Assembly (NCBI GenBank): GCA_002724815.1
Contig: PBPV01000043.1
Location: 21,389 to 27,134, forward strand
Source of the DNA: Methanobacteriota archaeon
Lineage (GTDB): Archaea; Thermoplasmatota; Poseidoniia; Poseidoniales; Thalassarchaeaceae
DNA length: 5,746 nucleotides
Reading direction: 5' to 3'
The notes beneath the pieces were generated by a model. That model saw nothing but the letters and a program-made list of their open reading frames with translations, made no database searches and was not told where the DNA came from. The translations under genes were made by a program, and so were the position numbers. Below, in pieces: positions 1 to 5,045 of this stretch; the stretch's first letter is position 1; every line of letters begins with the position of its first letter.

Positions 1-164
1 CACTAGAATGGGGTGTTCTGTTCCCATTTGTGGCAGCGGTATTGGTGGGTGGGTTCATCGGCTCAAGGTATGGTGCAGAGATCGCTCCACACCAAATGGT
101 TCGCAAGTTGCTTGTGGTTGTGCTTGTTGTGGCCGCGGCGAGAAGAGTGTTCGAATTGTTCTAA
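1..164 (+). CDS. TauE/SafE-family membrane permease, C-terminal fragment
   Basis: The 5' part lies outside the window. The reading frame starts at base 3 and gives 53 residues before TAA at 162-164. What is visible is a hydrophobic helix (roughly LFPFVAAVLVGG), then the glycine-rich turn GGFIGSRYGAEIAP, then a basic loop (HQMVRK) and a final hydrophobic helix (LLVVVLVVAAA) ending in RRVFELF. The pattern of helix, GG.IG..YG....P, and last helix is the typical C-terminal end of TauE/SafE (DUF81) permeases, a family of membrane proteins linked to export or uptake of sulfite, sulfonates and other organic anions. The substrate cannot be told from this piece. The stop codon overlaps the stop of the convergent gene on the other strand by 4 bp. 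Other short frames over this stretch do not resemble proteins. The family call rests on a short tail, so it is moderately secure. Confidence 0.68.
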   Translation, partial: LEWGVLFPFVAAVLVGGFIGSRYGAEIAPHQMVRKLLVVVLVVAAARRVFELF

Positions 165-514
165 CTCAGAATCTTGGCGAATTCAGTTGGTGCCTGTTCG
201 ACTTCACTTGATTGTTGTTCTAAGTGTTGGGCTTGCGCCTCGACGGTGTTTGCAAATAATTTGTAAAATGCGAAATCGGCAACGCCTGTGGCGATTGTAA
301 CGCCTGCAGCAACCAACAATTGCCATTCAAACCCCTCGACAATTGCGGGTGCGATGATAAAGTAACTTATTGGTACCATCAAAAGCCATCCCAATCCAAG
401 GAAGTATGGAATGACTTTGAGTGCTTTTTTTTGCGCTTCATGGGCGGCTCGTTGCTCCTCTAAGGTGGGCGACTCGTGTGGTGTGGTTCGCTCGGCCAAG
501 TCGTTGCTTGTCAT
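161..514 (-). CDS. Hypothetical small membrane protein with two predicted TM helices
   Basis: A 117-residue protein of unrecognised family, starting at ATG (514-512) and ending in TAG (163-161). Residues 1-32 are polar and charged and look cytoplasmic or amphipathic (LEEQRAAHEAQKKALK). Residues about 35-58 (VIPYFLGLGWLLMVPISYFI) form one hydrophobic helix and about 64-84 a second one (LLVAAGVTIATGVADFAFY). The tail from 90 on is polar and Glu/Gln-rich and could be helical. There is no signal peptide and no catalytic motif. It lies 45 bp downstream of the zinc-ribbon gene on the same strand, so the two may be cotranscribed; an AAGGGCG-like weak ribosome site precedes the ATG. The codons for K29-K30 sit in a run of eight A on the coding strand. 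The ordered TM layout and clean flanks favour a real gene, but no function is assignable. Confidence 0.66.
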   Translation of the reverse strand: MTSNDLAERTTPHESPTLEEQRAAHEAQKKALKVIPYFLGLGWLLMVPISYFIIAPAIVEGFEWQLLVAAGVTIATGVADFAFYKLFANTVEAQAQHLEQQSSEVEQAPTEFAKILS

Positions 515-559
515 GGTAGTCGCCCTTAGGTGATGGCGATAATGATTGGCCCGCCCGGA

Positions 560-856
560 TTAAACGACGCCGGCTTCATCGACGTGGCCACAATCAGGGT
601 TTGCACATTGAACCTTGTATCGGGAACGCTTGGGTTTTGGAATTTGGTTCATGGCACCACACATGGTACACTGATGGCGGATCACTTGTGGCTCAACGGG
701 GCCGGTATCTTTCGGGGAATCGCTCGCAACTTGGGACCAACCGACACGATCTGTGTAACCCTGGTCCTTCTTGAGGCTGCGAGACTTGAGTGTTAAGCGC
801 ATCTTTCGGCGTTTTCGCTTCTTGCCACCACCGGGAGCTGCTGCCTTCCGTGCCAT
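560..856 (-). CDS. Small basic zinc-ribbon protein, hypothetical
   Basis: A 98-residue protein in two parts. Residues 1-30 are strongly basic (a GGGKKRKRRK-type stretch near residues 9-18, then more Lys/Arg), as in nucleic-acid or ribosome-binding tails. Residues 60-92 form a probable zinc ribbon with C63-x2-C66 (CTMC, followed by G) and C84-x4-C89 (CANPDC, followed by GH), separated by 17 residues including IPKPKRSRY. The four Cys spacing suits a single bound zinc. By composition it could be an RNA- or ribosome-associated protein or a small transcription-related factor. I do not recognise it as any standard ribosomal protein, and the function is open. The start at ATG 856-854 is chosen because a TATA-like element lies about 30 nt upstream; Met19 is an alternative but would discard the basic tail. 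It heads a probable two-gene unit with the membrane protein 45 bp downstream and is divergent from the ABC transporter. Confidence 0.76.
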   Translation of the reverse strand: MARKAAAPGGGKKRKRRKMRLTLKSRSLKKDQGYTDRVGWSQVASDSPKDTGPVEPQVIRHQCTMCGAMNQIPKPKRSRYKVQCANPDCGHVDEAGVV

Positions 857-929
857 GCTATCAACACCCCCAATGAGGGTGGACTATTAGACCGTTGGGC
901 CGTATGATATTAGGTGTCTTGGTGGTCGA
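857..929. promoter_or_regulatory. Compact divergent promoter region between zinc-ribbon gene and ABC transporter
   Basis: Only 73 bp separate the two start codons. On the minus strand a TATA-like TCTAATAG (rc of 884-891) is centred about 31 nt before the zinc-ribbon ATG. On the plus strand GATATTAG (906-913) is centred about 26 nt before the second possible ATG (936) of the transporter. In archaea the TATA box is centred near -27, so both transcripts would be almost leaderless. A short inverted repeat, CACCC (865-869) and GGGTG (877-881) with a 7-nt spacer, sits between the minus-strand TATA element and its gene and could be an operator. The TATA calls are by eye and unproven. Confidence 0.4.
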
Positions 930-2711
930 ATGTTCATGGGTGAAGGGGGGCCGTTCAGAAGGTTGCTCCAACACATGAGTTCCCATAGAGGGGCGTTGCG
1001 GTTGGCGGCATTTTGTTCGGTGACCAATAAAATCTGGGATCTGGCGCCACCGTTGCTCATTGGATTGGCTGTGGATGTTGTCGTCATGCAACAGGACTCG
1101 TTCATCGCTTCGTATGGATTGGTGGATCCTTGGCATCAATTGGTCCTGTTATCTGTTCTCACGTTTGTCATATGGGGAATGGAATCTTTGTTCGAATATT
1201 TCTATGGGGTTTTGTGGAGGAATCTTGCACAAACTGTGCAACATGAATTGAGATTGAATACATTCAGTCATGTTCAGCAACAAGGTATGGGGTGGTTTGA
1301 TGAAAGACAAAAAGGAGATATTTTGGCTATTCTAAATGATGATATCAATCAGTTGGAACGGTTTCTTGACAAGGGTGCGAACGATCTCTTGCAAGTTTCA
1401 ACAACCGTCATCGTGGTGGGTGCGGTCTTTCTCATCATCTCGTGGGAGGTGGCATTGTTCGCCGTTTTACCGATTCCAATTATCATCTGGGGTTCATTCC
1501 GATATCAGCGAAGTTTGGAACCTCGATATACTGAGGTGCGTCGTGCAGCAGGGGCGATGAACGCTTTACTCGAAAACGATCTTTCGGGGATGTCGACCAT
1601 TCAATCCTTTACCGCTGAAGAAAGAGAATATCGACGGGTGGAGGAATTGAGTACAGTGTATCGGGAAGCGAATCGGGAAGCAATTCGCTTGTCTGCTGCG
1701 TTTACGCCCTTGATTCGGATGGCAATTTTGTGTGGATTTACGGCGACACTGTTGCTCGGTGGGTGGATTACTTTGGAAGGGGGTTTGGCGGTAGGTGCAT
1801 ACTCGGTTTTGGTCTTCATGACACAACGATTGTTGTGGCCGTTGACTCGTTTGGGAGAGACGTTTGACTTGTATCAAAGAGCAATGGCATCGTCGACTAG
1901 AGTACTTGACGTGTTGAATACACCCCATTCACTGAGTGAGGGTGATTTTGTTCCAGAAGATGGTGAGATTGTAAATGCAGATCTTGCATTCAATTCAGTG
2001 ACCTTTGCATATCCTGGGCGCGATGATGTTTTTTCGGATTTGAATCTGACAATCGAAGGGGGCCAAGTTACGGGTGTTGTGGGTTCAACGGGGTCGGGAA
2101 AAACCACCTTGGTGCGGATGTTATTGCGATTTGTTGAGCCGGATTCAGGAGAAATTCAGTGGGGTGGGGTGGGTCTCTCGGATTGGAAATTAAAGTCATT
2201 AAGAGAATCCATTTCATTGGTTGATCAACATATCACACTTTTCCCAACCACGATTCTTGAGAACATCCGGTATGGTATGGAGAATGCAGAAGACCGTTTT
2301 GTGAAAGAGGCTGCGAACATTGCTGAAGCAACTGGATTTATCGAAGCTTTACCGCAACAATGGGACACGTTGGTTGGAGAGGGTGGACACCGATTGTCAG
2401 GTGGACAAAGACAGAGGATTGCCATTGCCAGAGCTGTGTTGAAAGATGCGCCGCTGTTGTTATTGGATGAGGCGACTTCTGCGGTTGACAATGAAACGGA
2501 GGCTGCACTTCAACGCTCGATTGAACAGGTAACACGTGGGAGGACGGCAATCATCATCGCTCATCGTTTGTCTACAATCCGAAATGCAGATCGAATCATC
2601 GTCTTAGAGGATGGGAAGGTTGTTGAAGACGGACAGCACGAAACATTGGTCCAATTGGATGGTGTCTATGCTCGGTTATGGGCCGTTCAAACGGGTGAGA
2701 AAATCAATTGA
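930..2711 (+). CDS. ABC exporter half-transporter (fused TM domain and ATPase, MsbA/multidrug type)
   Basis: A complete 593-residue half-transporter, the usual length for the family, which would act as a dimer in the cytoplasmic membrane. The N-terminal TM domain (about 20-310) shows six hydrophobic segments near 22-52, 70-92, 155-172, 173-190, 260-282 and 286-305, with a coupling region at 129-146 (GDILAILNDDINQLERFL). The nucleotide-binding domain (about 350-585) is intact: A-loop Y361, Walker A GSTGSGKTT (385-393), Q-loop Q433, signature LSGGQ (489-493), Walker B LLLLD with catalytic E514, D-loop SAVD (517-520) and H-loop H545. It should therefore hydrolyse ATP to drive export. Such proteins move lipids, drugs or peptides, and the sequence does not settle the substrate. 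ATG 930 is the longest start; ATG 936 (Met3) fits better with a TATA-like element centred about 26 nt upstream and with a weak GGTGG at 921-925. The gene ends in an 8-bp convergent overlap with the beta-CASP nuclease gene. Confidence 0.95.
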   Translation: MFMGEGGPFRRLLQHMSSHRGALRLAAFCSVTNKIWDLAPPLLIGLAVDVVVMQQDSFIASYGLVDPWHQLVLLSVLTFVIWGMESLFEYFYGVLWRNLAQTVQHELRLNTFSHVQQQGMGWFDERQKGDILAILNDDINQLERFLDKGANDLLQVSTTVIVVGAVFLIISWEVALFAVLPIPIIIWGSFRYQRSLEPRYTEVRRAAGAMNALLENDLSGMSTIQSFTAEEREYRRVEELSTVYREANREAIRLSAAFTPLIRMAILCGFTATLLLGGWITLEGGLAVGAYSVLVFMTQRLLWPLTRLGETFDLYQRAMASSTRVLDVLNTPHSLSEGDFVPEDGEIVNADLAFNSVTFAYPGRDDVFSDLNLTIEGGQVTGVVGSTGSGKTTLVRMLLRFVEPDSGEIQWGGVGLSDWKLKSLRESISLVDQHITLFPTTILENIRYGMENAEDRFVKEAANIAEATGFIEALPQQWDTLVGEGGHRLSGGQRQRIAIARAVLKDAPLLLLDEATSAVDNETEAALQRSIEQVTRGRTAIIIAHRLSTIRNADRIIVLEDGKVVEDGQHETLVQLDGVYARLWAVQTGEKIN

Positions 2712-4014
2712 TGTGAATGCTTTCCCCGTTCGTCGGACAATGTACTTTCATCCCTTTTTGTTCTAAGGCTTCTGCCAATTCAGGCCTGGTTTCTGGATCT
2801 CCGTGGAAGAGGATGACATGTTTTGGTTTACACGCTTCTGCAAACTCGACCAGTTCTGAATGGCCTGCATGATTTGAAAGTTGGAATCGATCGATTTCAC
2901 AATGGATCTCAACGTTGTGGCCGTAAATAGGGAGAGAGCCCTTCTCAATCAGTTGTCTCCCCCCACTCCCTTCTGCCTGATATCCAGTGAACAAAACGGC
3001 GCTTCGACTGTCGTTTCGTAGGCGGTTGAGGTACCATAGAGCAGGTCCACCATCCAGCATGCCGCTTGTTGTGACGATTACATCGGCTTCAAGTGCGCGT
3101 TTTCGGTCGGATTTAGATCGAACTCTTCGTGTCCATTTGAACGCCTGTTCAAATGAGCTTGGATCTTGAAGATGTTCTGGATGTTCGAGCCAAATTTGTG
3201 ATACGGCTTTGCCCATCCCGTCATAATGCACATTGAGATCGTAACCTGAATTGTGTAAAATTCGGATGATGTCTTGGCCTCGACCGCTCGCAAAGGCGGG
3301 TATGATGGCAACACCTCCTCTCTCAACAACTTCAATCACTTTCGCAACGAATCGTGCTTCTTCCTCGATTCGATTTGGATGTTCTTTACCAGAATAAGTG
3401 GATTCGAGTAAGAGAATGTCACAATCAACGGGTTTTGCTCCGATCGTATTGGGACTTGTACGGGTATCCATATCTCCTGTGTGGAGGATTTTGTGATTGG
3501 GTGTTTGGATTTCAATCATTGATGCCCCAGGGATATGACCTGCAGGATGAAGTTGCCATTGCCATGAATCATGTTGTACCCATTGGTGGAAGGGGTGGGT
3601 TTCCCAGGCTTGGTTTGCTTCATCTTCATCTCGTCGATCCCATGGAAGTGGATAGCCTTCGATTGAGCTGACTTTGTAGGTGTCTTTCCACATGATTCGA
3701 GAAAGGGCTGCAGTGAGTGAGGTTGAGTGTAATTTTGTCTGATGATTCCCAACCAACCAGGGTGCCATTCCAATGTGATCGATATGTGCATGTGTGAAGA
3801 TTGCATCTGATATGTATGGTGATTCGGATGGATATCTGGGTGGTGAGGTCGGTGCCAGACCGTAATCGATGAGTAGGCGAGTTTGTGTTCGATCCTCAAG
3901 AACGACTCCTACATTACCAACTTCATCTCCACCACCTAAGAAGTGAATGCGGATTCCTGAATCAACAGGAGTGTCTGGATATGAACTGGTCCGACCGGGT
4001 GTATAGAGGACCAT
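2704..4014 (-). CDS. Beta-CASP metallo-beta-lactamase ribonuclease, archaeal CPSF2/RNase J-like, no KH domain
   Basis: From ATG 4014-4012 this is a 436-residue protein with all hallmarks of a beta-CASP nuclease, the zinc-dependent enzymes that cut or trim RNA 3' or 5' ends. Metallo-beta-lactamase motifs: D50 (LLIDYG), H75-x-H77-x-D79-H80 (HAHIDH), H160 (PAGHIPG) and D181 (HTGDMD). Beta-CASP motifs: A is E204 (LLLESTYSG), B is H382 (SNHAGH) and C is H404 (ILFHGDP). The typical segments PAFASGRGQD and VTTSGMLDGGP lie between them. There is no N-terminal KH region, so it resembles the short archaeal CPSF2-like or exonuclease branch (about 420 residues) and not the KH-bearing aCPSF1. In motif B the Asp usual after the His (SGHAD/SGHSD) is Gly. 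The frame stays open upstream to a TTG at 4116, giving 34 more residues with no family likeness; I prefer ATG 4014 because the conserved fold starts about 20 residues after it. No clear ribosome site is seen. Confidence 0.92.
   Translation of the reverse strand: MVLYTPGRTSSYPDTPVDSGIRIHFLGGGDEVGNVGVVLEDRTQTRLLIDYGLAPTSPPRYPSESPYISDAIFTHAHIDHIGMAPWLVGNHQTKLHSTSLTAALSRIMWKDTYKVSSIEGYPLPWDRRDEDEANQAWETHPFHQWVQHDSWQWQLHPAGHIPGASMIEIQTPNHKILHTGDMDTRTSPNTIGAKPVDCDILLLESTYSGKEHPNRIEEEARFVAKVIEVVERGGVAIIPAFASGRGQDIIRILHNSGYDLNVHYDGMGKAVSQIWLEHPEHLQDPSSFEQAFKWTRRVRSKSDRKRALEADVIVTTSGMLDGGPALWYLNRLRNDSRSAVLFTGYQAEGSGGRQLIEKGSLPIYGHNVEIHCEIDRFQLSNHAGHSELVEFAEACKPKHVILFHGDPETRPELAEALEQKGMKVHCPTNGESIHIN
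2755..2764 (+). terminator. Possible oligo-T terminator after the ABC transporter
   Basis: The plus strand reads TTTTTGTTCT starting 44 nt after the transporter stop. Archaeal RNA polymerase can terminate at oligo-T tracts in the non-template strand without a hairpin. The tract lies inside the convergent beta-CASP gene, where it is the complement of its Gln-Lys codons, so it may be a coincidence of coding sequence. No hairpin was seen before it. Confidence 0.22.
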
Positions 4015-4119
4015 GAATCGACCAATTCGACATGGGCCAAGAAGGTTCGGGATGAGGGGGGGTAGATTTCCAGTGGAACTCAATAAATTTGAGGAGGTGA
4101 TCTGAATTGAATTCAAAAT

Positions 4120-4133
4120 GATGTGTCAATGAC
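4120..4133 (+). repeat. Direct repeat copy 1, GATGTGTCAATGAC
   Basis: First copy of an imperfect direct repeat, GATGTGTnnATGAC, identical to copy 2 at 12 of 14 positions. It lies just upstream of the alternative TTG start of the nuclease gene and contains GTCA-A-TGAC, a small palindrome. With its mate near the ferredoxin start it could be a binding site for a regulator acting on both divergent units, but two copies could also arise by chance. Confidence 0.35.
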
Positions 4134-4254
4134 TATACACTACAGACACTCCTTCCTTGAACAGTCATATCTGATCAGTGAAAAGATAGCATTCATGATA
4201 TCTTTCACCCACTCAACAAACACTTCCAGTGGAAATGAAGGGGTGGGTGGGTTT

Positions 4255-4268
4255 GATGTGTGTATGAC
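4255..4268 (+). repeat. Direct repeat copy 2, GATGTGTGTATGAC
   Basis: Second copy of GATGTGTnnATGAC, ending 14 nt before the ferredoxin ATG. It overlaps a short inverted repeat, GTGT-ATG-ACAC (4260-4270). A protein bound here would cover the expected transcription start or early leader of the ferredoxin operon, which would fit repression. This is an inference from position only. Confidence 0.35.
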
Positions 4269-4282
4269 ACTTCGAATCAAAC

Positions 4283-4489
4283 ATGGCAAGGATTCCCAAC
4301 CATGTTTTCGTGGTTGATGACGATCTTTGTTATGGCTGTGGGGCTTGTATTGCTCTATGCCCTGTAGATGCATTAACACTTGATTCATTGTTGGCCATTG
4401 TCGATGAACCGACTTGCACTCATTGTGAGCACTGCATTCCTGCCTGTCCTGTTTTTGCACTTGAAATTAAGGAGGCGGATTCAGCTTGA
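4283..4489 (+). CDS. Small 2x[4Fe-4S] ferredoxin
   Basis: A 68-residue bacterial-type dicluster ferredoxin of normal size. The two motifs are C16-x2-C19-x2-C22-x3-C26-P (CYGCGACIALCP) and C45-x2-C48-x2-C51-x3-C55-P (CTHCEHCIPACP). By the family rule, C16, C19, C22 and C55 hold one [4Fe-4S] cluster, and C45, C48, C51 and C26 hold the other. It is a soluble low-potential electron carrier. It is the first gene of a tight operon: its TGA (4487-4489) overlaps the TTG start of the next gene by 4 bp, and GGGP synthase follows. In Methanosarcina a ferredoxin next to geranylgeranyl reductase is known to supply electrons for lipid chain saturation, so the same role is likely here but not shown. The ATG at 4283 is the only sensible start; the residues before C16 are a normal ferredoxin beta strand. 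Confidence 0.93.
   Translation: MARIPNHVFVVDDDLCYGCGACIALCPVDALTLDSLLAIVDEPTCTHCEHCIPACPVFALEIKEADSA
4469..4475 (+). promoter_or_regulatory. Strong Shine-Dalgarno site deciding the TTG start of the flavoprotein gene
   Basis: AAGGAGG lies inside the end of the ferredoxin gene, 10 nt before the TTG at 4486. It is the strongest ribosome site in front of any gene in the window and supports translation from the non-ATG start, probably coupled to termination of the ferredoxin at the TTGA overlap. Confidence 0.65.
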
Positions 4490-5028
4490 AGATCCTAGTC
4501 ATCGGCGCCGATCTAGTGGGTTTGAGTTGCGCCAAGAAATTATTTGAAGACGACCACCAAGTTACAATCGCTGATAGTCGAGCAGAAATCGGACATCCAC
4601 AAGAGCTACCTGGATTGCATTCTGGTGTTGTCGACTTATCGACATACGCACCCCAAATCCATCTCACAGAGACTGGATGTCGTCGTCCATGGTTGGAGAA
4701 ATCCATGGCTCAAAAGCTTCCAATCAATTATCTCCTACGTGCTGATTTGGCGAATCTATCTGAAGAATTCGATTTAACCATTGATACCCGTTCTAAACCA
4801 GATGGGGATCAGTGGTTCGGAGGTGTTACTTTACAAGGTCGAGAACCCCAAACAGAAATCATCGCCAACAGAGCAGATGGGACTGTTGAATGTTGGACTC
4901 GAAACCCTCTACCGGAAGTTGAAGGTGGATGGTTGGAAAGGTTTGACGGGATCTTTAGTAAAGATATGGCAAGTGTCGACGCATCAATACTTCTTGGCAT
5001 ACAACTGGCGTCAGAGCAAAAGGCGTAG
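4486..5028 (+). CDS. Short flavoprotein-like protein related to geranylgeranyl reductase, degenerate FAD motif
   Basis: A 180-residue protein starting at TTG (read as Met), backed by AAGGAGG 10 nt upstream and a TTGA overlap with the ferredoxin stop. Residues 1-30 form a Rossmann beta-alpha-beta unit (ILVIGADLVGLSCAKKL, then VTIAD with acidic D30), as in FAD enzymes. Residues 34-46 (EIGHPQELPGLHS) match the segment that follows it in geranylgeranyl reductases (EIG.P..C.GL.S). The C-terminal part (FDGIFSKDMASVDASILLGIQLA, about 153-175) recalls the last FAD-contacting strand and helix of GltD-like flavoproteins. Oddities: the glycine motif is GADLVG, with Asp in place of the second Gly; the usual Cys of the GGR segment is Leu41; GD in the C-terminal motif is KD; and the length is under half that of normal GGRs (about 390-450). 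It may be a reduced electron-transfer partner or a cofactor-free scaffold. Its operon with ferredoxin and GGGP synthase points to lipid metabolism. The frame itself is clean, so a simple pseudogene is unlikely. Confidence 0.82.
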   Translation: MKILVIGADLVGLSCAKKLFEDDHQVTIADSRAEIGHPQELPGLHSGVVDLSTYAPQIHLTETGCRRPWLEKSMAQKLPINYLLRADLANLSEEFDLTIDTRSKPDGDQWFGGVTLQGREPQTEIIANRADGTVECWTRNPLPEVEGGWLERFDGIFSKDMASVDASILLGIQLASEQKA

Positions 5029-5045
5029 TTCCCCTCGACCTAGAT

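Larger units (their letters stand above)
4015..4282. promoter_or_regulatory. Divergent intergenic region between beta-CASP nuclease and ferredoxin operon
   Basis: This stretch holds the promoters for both directions but no gene I can support. For the nuclease, AAATTTATT (minus strand, rc of 4082-4090) is the best TATA-like element and would give a leader of about 45 nt to ATG 4014; GTGTATAG (rc of 4133-4140) is a weaker one nearer the alternative TTG start. For the ferredoxin operon no good TATA element lies at the expected distance; AT-rich words occur at 4166-4170 and 4194-4205, which would give a leader of about 50-90 nt. An imperfect 14-bp direct repeat marks its two sides (4120-4133 and 4255-4268), and CTGATCAG at 4171-4178 is a perfect palindrome. 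A 64-codon frame from GTG 4123 to 4317 does not look like a protein. Confidence 0.4.

Noticed and set aside
8..300. Plus-strand frames of 67 and 95 codons at the left end.
   Set aside because: They overlap the TauE/SafE-like tail and the antisense two-TM gene in other frames and give Cys/Trp-rich non-protein-like sequence.
1566..1928. A 120-codon minus-strand frame inside the ABC transporter, and similar long antisense frames at 3516-3899 and 2225-2491.
   Set aside because: They mirror genes with complete, ordered family motifs; their own translations look random, with many Cys, His and Ser residues and no fold pattern.
4240..4251. G-rich tract GGGGTGGGTGGG before the ferredoxin, considered as a G-quadruplex.
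   Set aside because: Only three G-tracts are present and no fourth GGG run follows nearby, so a standard intramolecular quadruplex is not supported.
4123..4317. A 64-codon plus-strand frame (GTG start) ending inside the ferredoxin gene.
   Set aside because: Low-complexity, no domain-like pattern, overlaps the ferredoxin start by 35 bp in another frame, and has no ribosome site at a usable distance.
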